A model generated the notes under the pieces. It was given only the letters and a program-made list of their open reading frames with translations, was not told where the DNA came from and made no database searches. A stretch of 64,000 bases of DNA from Deltaproteobacteria bacterium (lineage in GTDB: Bacteria; Desulfobacterota; Desulfobulbia; Desulfobulbales; Desulfurivibrionaceae). The stretch spans positions 16,975 through 80,974 of the forward strand of contig DUZW01000010.1 in assembly GCA_013349295.1 (NCBI GenBank). Direction: 5' to 3'. Each line of letters starts with the position of its first letter. Position 1 is the first letter of the stretch. Made by a program: the position numbers and the translations under genes. This document shows positions 23,601-32,129 of this stretch, piece by piece.

Positions 23601-25656
23601 CACCGGCAGCCGTGGTGACGACAAGCGAGGGGGCATCGGTAATCCCCTCGATGTCAACCATTACAGATTGAGCCACGCTTGCCCCATACTCATCGATTAC
23701 CTGATAATTTAAGGCAAGGACCTCATGCTCTCCGTTATTCAACTCACTGAAATAACTAGGATCAACGGTCAATATGTTGCCATCGACCGACCACCCCCCC
23801 TTACCATCTGTTTCCGTGACATTCCCCGCATGCAGGATAAAGCCATTATCCAGGTCGGATGCCCCTGCAAGCAAATCGATGGCATAGGGCGCCGCATCTT
23901 CATCGGTATTACTCGTTAAAACCGCAAAAACGGTGGGCGCATCGTTGGTTCCGGTAACGGTTACCTCGACGCTGTTTGTCGATTTCGCGCCGTGTTCATC
24001 CTGCATTTCGTAGCTCAGGGTCACGGTCGCGGTGGCGTCTTGGGCCAGGTGGTCGAAATCCTGACCCGGGTCGAACTGCAGCTTGTTGTCCACCACGCTG
24101 GCCGTGCCCTGGCCGGTCGGCGCAGAGGCCGAGTTCAGGGTGAACACGTGGCCGTCATCCAAGTCGGTGTCGTTGGCCAGGACGTCGATGCTCAGGGTCT
24201 CGTTTTCGGCGCCGGAGGCCACATCGGCTACGGCTACCGGGCCGTCGTTGGCGCCGGTAACGGTTACCTCGACGATGCTTGTCGATTTCGCGCCGTGCTC
24301 ATCCTGCATCTCATAGCTCAGGGTCACGGTCGCGGTGGCGTCCTGGGCCAGGTGGTCGAAATCCTGACCCGGGTTGAACTGCAGCTTGTTGTCCACCACG
24401 CTGGCCGTGCCCTGGCCGGTCGGCGCAGAGGCCGAGTTCAGGGTGAACACGTGACCGTCATCCAAGTCGGTGTCGTTGGCCAGGACGTCGATGCTCAGGG
24501 TCTCGTTTTCGACGCCGGAGGCCACATCGGCTGCGGCCACCGGGCCGTCGTTGGCGCCGGTGACGGTTACCTCGACGCTGCTTGTCGATTTCGCGCCGTG
24601 CTCATCCTGCATTTCGTAGCTCAGGGTCACGGTCGCGGTGGCGTCTTGGGCCAGGTGGTCGAAATCCTGACCCGGGTTAAACCGCAGCTTGTTGTCCACC
24701 ACGCTGGCCGTGCCCTGGCCGGTCGACGCAGAGGCAGAGTTCAGGGTGAACACGTGCCCGTCATCCAAGTCGGTGTCGTTGGTCAGGACGTCGATGCTCA
24801 AGGTCTCGTTTTCGGCGCCGAAAGCCACATCAGCTATTGCTGCCGGACCATCGTTGGTGCCGGTAACGGTAAAGGTAATAGATGTCGGCGTACGGGTTAT
24901 CCCGTCGGAAACAGCATAGGAAACCATAACTTCCGTAGAGGCATCCTGAGCCAGGTGATTGTAAGCAGCGTTATCAGGATCCAACGTAAAACTGTGGGTC
25001 GCCCGGTCATAGGTTACCCCGGCCGGCAAATCACTCGACACATCAACCACCTCCAGTGTCGTCCCGTAATCAACATCCGAGGCAGTCGCCAGTGCGTTCA
25101 CGGTGACACTGCCGCCGCCTTCGATCGCATTGGCTCTCTGGACAGACACCTCCGGCGCATCGTTCATGCCCGCTATTTCAACAGTCACGGTCGCCCAACT
25201 GAGGGTCCCGTTGCCAAGACGAATCGCATAGGTAAATGTGTCATAGCCCAGATGGGAATCAAAATCGCTGTCACTGGAATCGTCTGTCTCCGCCGTAAGC
25301 GACTGGAACTTTGCCCGGAATGCGGCGGTGTTCATGTTGTAGGCAATTTTTCCGTCTGCGGTAATCGAGATTTCCGCCCCGTATTTACTGCAGTTCACGA
25401 CCCCTACAACGTCTTGAGTCAACAAGTCCGCTGGCGCGTAGTTTTTGTCAGTGGCGGCGACACTGACGGCATCGTCCAAAGAATAGAGGGTCTTGGCCTT
25501 TTCGCCCAAGTCATTGCCCATCACATCCAGGATGATGACGTTGCTGGAGTCTTCAGTAATGCCGGTAGAGATGGAGGCGAATGAATCATCCCTGGCTTGG
25601 GGGGTGTTGTTGAACGATATCGAGCCTCCTTGGCCGTTCTTTGATGTGGTAGCCAT
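20692..25656 (-). CDS. Giant secreted adhesin with VCBS/cadherin-like repeats
   Basis: The 1654-residue protein has no N-terminal signal peptide, as in type I-secreted adhesins. AGGAG precedes ATG 25656. After an N-terminal region with SNVIILDVMGNDLGEK, residues about 170-580 hold Ig/cadherin-like domains joined by TGTNDGP or TGANDGP linkers; three of them are nearly identical 101-residue VCBS/Tandem-95 repeats (SIDVLANDTDLDDGH). Residues about 890-1130 are an alanine-rich helical stretch (FDDAKELFKEAE, ALAKYNAAAGAVDALAQKAF). The last 520 residues are beta-rich without RTX nonapeptides and end AVNVNLLG. It probably mediates attachment or biofilm. No type I exporter genes are in the window. 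Part of the sequence may vary by recombination between repeats. Confidence 0.88.
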   Translation of the reverse strand: MATTSKNGQGGSISFNNTPQARDDSFASISTGITEDSSNVIILDVMGNDLGEKAKTLYSLDDAVSVAATDKNYAPADLLTQDVVGVVNCSKYGAEISITADGKIAYNMNTAAFRAKFQSLTAETDDSSDSDFDSHLGYDTFTYAIRLGNGTLSWATVTVEIAGMNDAPEVSVQRANAIEGGGSVTVNALATASDVDYGTTLEVVDVSSDLPAGVTYDRATHSFTLDPDNAAYNHLAQDASTEVMVSYAVSDGITRTPTSITFTVTGTNDGPAAIADVAFGAENETLSIDVLTNDTDLDDGHVFTLNSASASTGQGTASVVDNKLRFNPGQDFDHLAQDATATVTLSYEMQDEHGAKSTSSVEVTVTGANDGPVAAADVASGVENETLSIDVLANDTDLDDGHVFTLNSASAPTGQGTASVVDNKLQFNPGQDFDHLAQDATATVTLSYEMQDEHGAKSTSIVEVTVTGANDGPVAVADVASGAENETLSIDVLANDTDLDDGHVFTLNSASAPTGQGTASVVDNKLQFDPGQDFDHLAQDATATVTLSYEMQDEHGAKSTNSVEVTVTGTNDAPTVFAVLTSNTDEDAAPYAIDLLAGASDLDNGFILHAGNVTETDGKGGWSVDGNILTVDPSYFSELNNGEHEVLALNYQVIDEYGASVAQSVMVDIEGITDAPSLVVTTAAGAHVNEIRLFVTSQPANTERVALSFAGLPSGAIVFDQAHNIVTAGVSDYCGSAYGGTETFILLLPAGSDVNTDLTVTVTGFAADDSEIGSTVQAVDLLYDVAIATDSLSFGSANQSMWGNSPGYIGWHEYIPFLGGAPITWDAQAGEWQEAVSPDYWRSGQFNVVDVELDSAQILNAATAAATTVLDGAKATFESTAFVIDGAVQQAFDDAKELFKEAEDTFYFGARVVDAAVLKLFQDAKSVYNGAKYLYDKASYAFNTLATSAYSWASNEWKRIDTWYNNLAWWEKGLFNVVNAGIHGAASVAWEAAKFAYNGGYVFGVYVPGAVQIWNKAKYDFETTATNLYNDALAKYNAAAGAVDALAQKAFDFAKGELAKAESIYNEAKQLVHDGALAVYNGVKDGVDAIINDINSKIAFDSTLKVDSEIFAQVGLQVDFELDAGSVDTALNYQLTSTTQYNQTTDMLAITPMMTNMTTGTAVAFDTISPNAKFYAALLYDVGADFDVFIDGKLAVNGSTIYDLSPNSDGLNLQFPISTESFADTLGVISGGNIDVGKLVLVDLDSTDLEPYEVPFIEELSKNIVTLEFAIPTLETEGTAAAYTPGATYKEGAFLNVDFSEISSAFFNILNAKFDFGEEFMQQYGLDSLGGKTLAETVQDIATGLMANIWDVVGGQCEGVPIFVLDMTDETTTSLLHLNLVPDSVMTDTTSANTGSLGFYASYGESEPVIKLTMDVDAAYVFIVKEVAKAVAAAVTGGASTPANVLIDALPSPYNIEFGVEQVLKMAAVPEDQAKLVTDWINLGFSFEAADLDVSQQANFSQEFTLSIDDMSYLVTLEDGAKYAFTANGTGALQIENASSHDKDGNGSVAYTLDIVPTAMFSNDTEFGLSLGYQLDFLKGEFAAGAKLPLASLLGIQDADWLNIGFSAIDISMGPLLSVQGELDTLDIDVFESRFALNVGSDSTTGAVNVNLLG
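23939..24847 (-). repeat. Three tandem 303-bp repeats within the adhesin gene
   Basis: Three units with a strict 303-base period (boundaries at about 23939, 24242, 24545, 24848) encode 101-residue VCBS-type domains. They differ at only a few positions per unit, far less than the neighbouring domains of the same fold. The phase is fixed by the recurring TCGTTGGCGCCGGT at 24245 and 24548 and variants at 23942 and 24851. Confidence 0.95.
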
Positions 25657-25915
25657 TTTTACTCCTCAATGTGTTTGGGTGAAAATTCCAGGTAATCGCT
25701 TAAGGCTGTGCGTAAATATACTCACAACGAAATTAGCCCGTCATCGGCGGCACCACAACAATCCACCTCGTTAATTTCTGTTAAAATAATGCATACTATT
25801 GATATTACGTTGAAATACGACCATGGGACTAATGGTGCTTTTTGTGGGGGAGGAGCGCCACACTCACCGCCGTGACCCGGCTGCCATCAGCGCGGAAATT
25901 GAGGAGATAAGCGGT

Positions 25916-28900
25916 TCAGCGCAGATGCGCCCGTGCGGCCACGAGGCGCTGGTGCAAAGGGGTGGGGTCTGGACAGCTTTCGAGCACGAAATCCACGGTC
26001 TGGAGCACGGTCTTCAAGCGGGGAGAGGCGGGAAGGGTGTCAATGGTCAAATAACGGTCCAGGGTCTGGGTACGCTCCCATCCGTCCTGATTGACGTAAA
26101 CAGACCACAAACCGCTGCGGCGGGCCAGCTCCGCCTTGCCGGTCCGGGTGGCTTCACACCAGAGATCAAGAGCCAACTTCATGGTTTCAACGATCAGCCG
26201 GCGCTGCTCCTGCTTGGGGGCGCCTTGGCGCAATTCCTGATCCAAACACTCCAGCGAACGGTCCACGGCATGCAACTCATTGATGAACCCCGGACACTGC
26301 TCCAGAATCAACGGCGTCAAACCGTTGAGGGTTTCTTCCAACTGTTGCAGCTGCCGACGGTTACGGCTAAGGCCATCTATCCAGCGGAGCGACGGGGCAG
26401 CGCCCGGCGTATCACCGATTACCAGAATCAGCAACCGTTCCTCCTCCAGTTCCAAAGCCGCGGGCATGACCGTGCCCGACCAGGATGGACCTGCGGCGGA
26501 AAGCAGCTCCAAGCGAGCACCGATCGGAGGCAGCGAATCCCCCCCCGCGCCGATCATGGTCAACCATCTCTCAACGGTCGCGCCCGCCTCGGCGGGGAAG
26601 AGCTTGGGGACGGATTGCCCAAGCAGGTCCGCAGCCGAATAGCCGAAGCATGTTTCAAAAGCTTGGTTGCAGAAGGCGATCTCCCGGTTCTCATTGATGG
26701 CCACGATTCGGTCGGGCAGAGAGTGGAGCATCCCCGCCAACCGCCGTTGCCCCAAGCGCAACTCAAGCTCGGTCCGGCAGCGCGACTCCAGTTCACCTTG
26801 AAGTCGGCTGTTTTCCCGGCTCAGCTTATAGGCCTTGCGTACTCCGAGCTGAGCGCGGACCCTGGCCAACAACTCCTCCCGGGCAAAGGGCTTGCCCAGA
26901 TAATCGTTGGCGCCGCTGCTCAGCCCTTCGCTGAGGTCCGCCACACGATTGCAAGCGGTGAGCATGATCACCGGAAGCTCGGCGGCGTTATACCTGTGGC
27001 GCAGGGTACGGCAAACCTCGTAGCCGGTCATCCCCGGCATCATCACATCGAGTAAAACCAGATCGAAGACCTCTTCCCCCTCAAGCAGCGCCAGGGCCTC
27101 ACGGCCACCGGCGGCAGTGGTTACCGCCATCCCTTCCACCCTCAGGTGACTGAGAACCACTTGCAGATTGACCGGATCGTCGTCCACGGCCAGGACACAG
27201 GGCGCGTCCCGGTCGAGCGAGGGAACCGGTTCTTGCCCCGTGGCAATGGGCGCCAGGAGAACCGGGGATGGGGGCTGGAAATAATTCATTGTCTTAGCGG
27301 CCGGGGGTGCGGCGGAAAAGGCGGCAACCGGCACGGTGAAACGGAAGGTGGCGCCGGAGCCTGGGGAGGATTCTGCCCACAGCCTGCCGCCGTGCAACTC
27401 CACCAAATGCCGACTGATGCCGAGCCCGAGCCCAACCCCGCCGTGACTGCGATCGCCGGAACCGTCAACCTGTACGAAGGCCGCAAAGATACTCTCCAGC
27501 TGAGCGACGGGGATACCGATCCCGGTATCGCGCACCGCGACTTCTATTTCCGATTGCCCGGCCACCGCCGAAATTGCTATCTCCCCTTGATCGGTAAATT
27601 TGATCGCGTTACCGACCAGATTGAAGAGTACCTGTTGCAGGCGATCCTCGTCGCCATCGACCAGGGGAAGATCCGAGGGAATGGCATTGAGCAAGGCCAA
27701 CTGCCGGCTGTGGACCAGCGGTTGGGAAACCGTCAAAACCGAAGCGACGAGCGCCCGCAGATCGACGGCTTGTCGACGCAAGGTGATATCCCGGTTCTTC
27801 AAACGGGAGAGATCGAGGAGATCGTTGACCAGATTGTTCAGGCGGCGACCGCTGCTGGCAATCATCTCCAGATGGGTCAGGGCTGCTTGGTTCAAGGTGC
27901 CGAGCGCTCCGGCGCAAAGCGATTCAGCCAAACCGATAATGCCGTTTAGGGGGGTACGCAATTCATGGGAGGTAGTGGCCAAAAACTCGTCTTTGAGTCG
28001 GTCCAGTCGGGAGAGGGCCAGGATATGCTCCTCCCGTTCGGCGGAAAGCCGCTCCTCGTTGGCACAGGATTGGGAAAAACGCTGGGCCAGGGCAAAAGAC
28101 TGCGAACCGACCAGGAAGAGAAAACCAAAGGGCGCTATATAAGGAGTGGCAATAACGGAATGATTATGGAGAATATCGTTGACGACCGCCAGAAAGAACA
28201 CCAGGAGGCCCAGGAGGATGCTGGCCGCGCCGGATCGTTGCTGCCGGATCGCTTTTATAAGGACAAAAACGATGTAGCCGAGAATAATCATGATAACCGG
28301 GTGAAAAGGAACAACCAGCAGACTCGATATCTTAGCGGAGGTTGCCAGGGTTACCATGGCGCAGGCCAGACAGATCCCTTGCAACAAGCGCATAAGCCAC
28401 CGGGCGCACTCGTCCGGATAGAGGGAATGGATAAACAGCAGCAGCATCAGAAAAGAAACGTGAACCGTGAGCAGTTCGCCCTTGAAAACAAGCTCCCAAG
28501 GAAAGTTCGGCAGGAGATAGGTGAGAAAACGGTTTTCGGTAATAACCGTTCTAAACGCAACCAAAAGACTGAAAACCCCGAAATAGACCACCGAGGGATC
28601 CTTACGGCGGAGCAAAAAGAGACAGAGGTGATAGGCGCCCATAATCAACAGGCTGCCGAACAGGAAAAGGTCGAGACCCCACTTCAGTTCCTGCGTCCTG
28701 ACAAGCGCCTGTTCAGCGCCAAGCGTTACAGGACTCCAGATTCCGCCTTTGGCGTGACTGAAATTGGCAACCTGCATGACGATATCCAGGATATCGCTCT
28801 CTGCAGGCACGCGTGAGATTTGCAGGAGATATTGGGGGTGAGTGGTGGCACGGCTCGTGCCGACAACCCCGTTGGCCGCGATTTTCCGGCCGTTAACCCA

Positions 28901-29320
28901 GAGTTGATAGGCGGATGATTCATCCAGGATACGAATCGCCAGCACAGGCTGGGCCGGTCGGAGCTTGACCCGAAGCCGGAAGGTGGCATAGCCGTCGCCG
29001 GGCTGCTTTTGGCCGTTAAACTCCCGGCCATTCCACAGGCCGGGGATAATGTAAAAGTCGGGCCTGAGACCGGCGTTGACGGCGGAGATCTCGTCCGGAG
29101 AGAGAAGTTGTTGCCGGTAGAACTCCCACTCGCCGTTCAGATCAATGTTGCCGTCGGTTTGAAAATCCCAGCGGATAAGATCGAGTACGCCGCGCCGGGC
29201 GAGGGGCGTTGCTTTGTGGCCGGCGGATTCCGCCCACCCGGTCCAGAGGAGAGTAAAAAACGAAACCAAGATGAGCAAGCCCATCCACGAAAAAGCTCCG
29301 GCGGCTATTTTTCGACGCAT
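25916..29320 (-). CDS. 7TMR-DISM hybrid histidine kinase with C-terminal receiver and PAS
   Basis: The protein (1134 residues from ATG 29320; a TTG at 29335 is possible) starts with a membrane helix, then a galactose-binding-like 7TMR-DISMED2 domain (about 45-190, GLWNGREFNGQ, YATFRLRVKL), seven transmembrane helices (about 205-400), HisKA (TTSHELRTPLNGI), HATPase (NLVGNAIKFTD, DTGIGIP, GVGLGLGI), a receiver (VLAVDDDP, LVLLDVMMPGMTG) and, unusually after the receiver, a PAS domain (MLHSLPDRIVAINENREI) and a helical tail. The extracytoplasmic domain is expected to bind a carbohydrate-like ligand. It is divergent from the next kinase gene and lies 259 bases downstream of the adhesin gene on the same strand; that gap shows no gene. 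Confidence 0.92.
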   Translation of the reverse strand: MRRKIAAGAFSWMGLLILVSFFTLLWTGWAESAGHKATPLARRGVLDLIRWDFQTDGNIDLNGEWEFYRQQLLSPDEISAVNAGLRPDFYIIPGLWNGREFNGQKQPGDGYATFRLRVKLRPAQPVLAIRILDESSAYQLWVNGRKIAANGVVGTSRATTHPQYLLQISRVPAESDILDIVMQVANFSHAKGGIWSPVTLGAEQALVRTQELKWGLDLFLFGSLLIMGAYHLCLFLLRRKDPSVVYFGVFSLLVAFRTVITENRFLTYLLPNFPWELVFKGELLTVHVSFLMLLLFIHSLYPDECARWLMRLLQGICLACAMVTLATSAKISSLLVVPFHPVIMIILGYIVFVLIKAIRQQRSGAASILLGLLVFFLAVVNDILHNHSVIATPYIAPFGFLFLVGSQSFALAQRFSQSCANEERLSAEREEHILALSRLDRLKDEFLATTSHELRTPLNGIIGLAESLCAGALGTLNQAALTHLEMIASSGRRLNNLVNDLLDLSRLKNRDITLRRQAVDLRALVASVLTVSQPLVHSRQLALLNAIPSDLPLVDGDEDRLQQVLFNLVGNAIKFTDQGEIAISAVAGQSEIEVAVRDTGIGIPVAQLESIFAAFVQVDGSGDRSHGGVGLGLGISRHLVELHGGRLWAESSPGSGATFRFTVPVAAFSAAPPAAKTMNYFQPPSPVLLAPIATGQEPVPSLDRDAPCVLAVDDDPVNLQVVLSHLRVEGMAVTTAAGGREALALLEGEEVFDLVLLDVMMPGMTGYEVCRTLRHRYNAAELPVIMLTACNRVADLSEGLSSGANDYLGKPFAREELLARVRAQLGVRKAYKLSRENSRLQGELESRCRTELELRLGQRRLAGMLHSLPDRIVAINENREIAFCNQAFETCFGYSAADLLGQSVPKLFPAEAGATVERWLTMIGAGGDSLPPIGARLELLSAAGPSWSGTVMPAALELEEERLLILVIGDTPGAAPSLRWIDGLSRNRRQLQQLEETLNGLTPLILEQCPGFINELHAVDRSLECLDQELRQGAPKQEQRRLIVETMKLALDLWCEATRTGKAELARRSGLWSVYVNQDGWERTQTLDRYLTIDTLPASPRLKTVLQTVDFVLESCPDPTPLHQRLVAARAHLR

Positions 29321-29365
29321 TTTCAGAATCAACAAAACCAGCCTACCGAGTGAATTTTTAAGGAG

Positions 29366-29686
29366 TTACGTGGAAATCAAGACAGTGAGCCACTGTATAA
29401 TCCGCAAGGCAAAAAGATCAATAAAGATTCGACCACAAGGCCTGTTTTCCCGCTGTTGCGCCCCCTTTTCCCAACCGATGTTTGTCTCCGGTCTTACAAC
29501 AAAACAATAACCCCTGCGCTGTCCATGCCGGGCTTGCGGAAAACGCGGGATAAAAACCAGGGCAGTGGCGATAAAAATGAGGGCCGTGCCCACCTTGACA
29601 AGCCCTCCACGCCAGTAGGTAAGCAGGTAACTCGTCCTGGCGGCAAAAAAAATGCCTGACCCCACAGGCAAAAATAAAGACGCCAA
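29366..29686 (-). CDS. Possible small membrane protein (uncertain)
   Basis: In the 433-base gap between the divergent kinases, a 106-codon frame begins at TTG 29686 and encodes a product with two hydrophobic stretches (residues 1-20 and about 35-50) followed by a charged tail. No convincing ribosome site is present, and overlapping frames in the same stretch are equally hydrophobic because of T-rich DNA. It could equally be non-coding leader sequence of the kinases. It is reported only because nothing else is seen in this gap. Confidence 0.2.
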   Translation of the reverse strand: MASLFLPVGSGIFFAARTSYLLTYWRGGLVKVGTALIFIATALVFIPRFPQARHGQRRGYCFVVRPETNIGWEKGAQQRENRPCGRIFIDLFALRIIQWLTVLIST

Positions 29687-29753
29687 ACAAAAAAAACATC
29701 CAGAAGAAAGGAAAAACAGCGATAATTAGACACCATCGTGCTCCTGTGCTAAC

Positions 29754-32093
29754 ATGGTATACAAATTCGCTTCCTTGCTGAAAAACACGGGGCCACCATA
29801 CCACATGAAATTCAGGCTTACCTTTCTCGCCCTTGGGATTCTTACCCTTACCTCCATCATCGCCGGCGGAGTCGTGTATTTCCATGCACTCAACACCATG
29901 GACCATAACCACGCCAAGGAAATGGCCAGGGATGAACTCAGCCATCTCGACCAATCCATTTCTCCCGCTCTGAAGGCTAACCAAAAGGCCGTAGCGGTTC
30001 TGGCCGAGATGTGGTCGATCCGAAATTTTTTCACCAGGCAAAGCCCGCAAACCTTGGCGGAGGCGCAGTCAACGCTGGATGATTTCCGTGAGGCTTACCA
30101 CGCCAGACGCTGTTGCCTCATCAACCGGGACGGGCTTGTTGTCGCCGCCAGCGTCGGGGAAAAAACCCCTGTCCGGATCGGCGATGATTATTCCGGCCGC
30201 CCTTTTTTCCAGCAAGCGCTGGCAGGGCATCCTTTCACTGCCATGGTTCAAGGGATCACCAGCAAAGATCCGGCCATCAACCTGAGCCATCCGATCTTAT
30301 CCGAGAATACGGTGCTCGGGGTCGTTCTCCTCACCATACCCCTCTCCGATCTTGAGGAAATCCTGACCCGCTGTGACGGAATCATTGCCCTGACCGACCA
30401 ACACAATATCATTATTGCCTCCAACAAGCAGGAATGGCTCTTCAAGGCAATGGCGCCCGCCACACCGAAACCGCTCGCGGATGAGACCGAAACCGGGCTG
30501 AGCACCACCAAGCCCCCCGCGCAAATCCAGATAACCTTTGATGAGTCCGACAACACAGCCCGTTTTTCCGACGGCAACGAATATTTTTTTTCCCGTGCCC
30601 CCCTGTCGTACTCACCGGGTTGGCAGATCAACTATTTCCGGAAACACGACCGGCTAAACACCCGGGCTTACCAGGCGCTGCACGGCAAAGCAGGAATACT
30701 CCTCGCCGGGACGCTCCTTTGCATCCTAGGCGTGATAGCCTATCTTTTCCGGCAGGCGGAGATCTTCTTGCGTCAACGGGAGCAGGCGGAAAAAAACCAT
30801 AAAGCAGCCAATCTTTTTCTCTCCCAGATCCTGGATGCAGCCGCCGACGGCATGCGGGTTATCGACAACAATTGCAATATCGTGCAGGTCAACGAAACCT
30901 TTGCCGCCATGACTGGGATGGAACAAAAAGATATCCTGGGGAAAAAATGCCGGGATATCTTCCGGGGGGCTCACTGCAACACCGAAAACTGCTCCATGCG
31001 GCAAATACAGGCCGGCAAAAACCGGATTGAAGTTGAAACCCACCAGGAAAGTCAGGCAGGGAAAACCCTGCCCTGCTGGCTTATCGCCGTTCCTCTCTAC
31101 GACACAAACGGCGAGCGCATCGGCATACTGGAAAGCTTTCGGGATATCTCCCAAAGGATTAAAACCGAGCTGGCCTTAAAAAAATCCCTTCACAACGCCC
31201 AACTGATGACCGAGGAGCTGACCGTATCCAACAAGCTCCTGTACCGTCAACAGCATGAACTTGCGCTGGCCCACGCGAACCTCAAACAAAACCAGGCCCA
31301 GATCCTGCAACAGGAAAAGATGGCCTCGGTGGGTCAGCTGGCTGCTGGCGTAGCCCACGAAATCAATAACCCCATGGGCTTTATCTCAAGCAATCTGAGC
31401 TCGTTGGCAAAATACCTGGAGCGCCTCACCGGGTTTATCCGGGCCCTGGAGGAGAAACTCCCGCAGGAGCCCCCGGACGAGGAACTTGCCGCTCTGCGCA
31501 AAGAACTCAAGATTGACTACATCATGGAGGATGCCGTGCAGCTGGTGGAAGAATCCCTAGACGGCGCGGACCGAGTCAAAAAAATCGTCCAGGGGCTCAA
31601 GAATTTCTCCCGGATCGATCAGGCAGAGCGATTGCCCGCCGATATCAACGAATGCCTGGACACCACTCTCAACATCGTCTGGAACGAACTGAAATACAAA
31701 TGCGAGGTGAACAAGGATTACGGGAAGCTTCCACTCACCGTCTGCAATCCGCAACAGCTCAACCAGATGTTTATGAATCTTCTGGTCAACGCGGCCCAAT
31801 CCATCGAAACCAAGGGAGAAATCAGGATCAAGACCTGGGCCGATCAGGATTGGATACACACCCGCATCAGCGATACCGGCTGCGGGATCCCCCAAGACAA
31901 GATCAATCGGATATTCGAGCCTTTCTACACCAGCAAGGAGGTCGGCAAGGGCACGGGGTTGGGGTTGAGCATAGCCTACGACATCGTGTTAAAGAACCAC
32001 AAGGGCGATATCCAGGTCGAAAGCGTTGAGGGCAAGGGCACAACCTTCACGGTTAAAATTCCGCTGATTGCCGCACTGTCTCCAGAGCAATAG
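29754..32093 (+). CDS. Membrane histidine kinase with Cache-type sensor and PAS
   Basis: The 779-residue kinase has a transmembrane helix at about 20-42, a double-Cache-like sensor (about 45-300; RCCLINRDGLVVAAS, DDYSGRPFFQQAL), a second helix (about 305-325), a PAS domain (ILDAAADGMRVIDNNCNIVQVN, then GAHCNTENCSM), a coiled linker, HisKA (AAGVAHEINNPMGFISSN) and HATPase ([27 protein letters not shown]). ATG 29754 is used; ATG 29805 just before the first helix is equally possible, and neither has a good ribosome site. The kinase core is closely related to those of the next two genes, indicating local duplication. Ligand unknown; Cache sensors often bind amino or carboxylic acids. Confidence 0.92.
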   Translation: MVYKFASLLKNTGPPYHMKFRLTFLALGILTLTSIIAGGVVYFHALNTMDHNHAKEMARDELSHLDQSISPALKANQKAVAVLAEMWSIRNFFTRQSPQTLAEAQSTLDDFREAYHARRCCLINRDGLVVAASVGEKTPVRIGDDYSGRPFFQQALAGHPFTAMVQGITSKDPAINLSHPILSENTVLGVVLLTIPLSDLEEILTRCDGIIALTDQHNIIIASNKQEWLFKAMAPATPKPLADETETGLSTTKPPAQIQITFDESDNTARFSDGNEYFFSRAPLSYSPGWQINYFRKHDRLNTRAYQALHGKAGILLAGTLLCILGVIAYLFRQAEIFLRQREQAEKNHKAANLFLSQILDAAADGMRVIDNNCNIVQVNETFAAMTGMEQKDILGKKCRDIFRGAHCNTENCSMRQIQAGKNRIEVETHQESQAGKTLPCWLIAVPLYDTNGERIGILESFRDISQRIKTELALKKSLHNAQLMTEELTVSNKLLYRQQHELALAHANLKQNQAQILQQEKMASVGQLAAGVAHEINNPMGFISSNLSSLAKYLERLTGFIRALEEKLPQEPPDEELAALRKELKIDYIMEDAVQLVEESLDGADRVKKIVQGLKNFSRIDQAERLPADINECLDTTLNIVWNELKYKCEVNKDYGKLPLTVCNPQQLNQMFMNLLVNAAQSIETKGEIRIKTWADQDWIHTRISDTGCGIPQDKINRIFEPFYTSKEVGKGTGLGLSIAYDIVLKNHKGDIQVESVEGKGTTFTVKIPLIAALSPEQ

Positions 32094-32129
32094 CTTGATG
32101 CTTGCGCGTGCCGAAACATACAATATTTC

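Noticed and set aside
23939..24847. Regular repeats considered as a CRISPR array
   Set aside because: The period is 303 bases with no unique spacers, and the repeats are coding.
23992..25584. 530-codon plus-strand frame with repeated sequence
   Set aside because: It is the antisense of the 303-bp adhesin repeats; its internal repetition is a by-product of those repeats.
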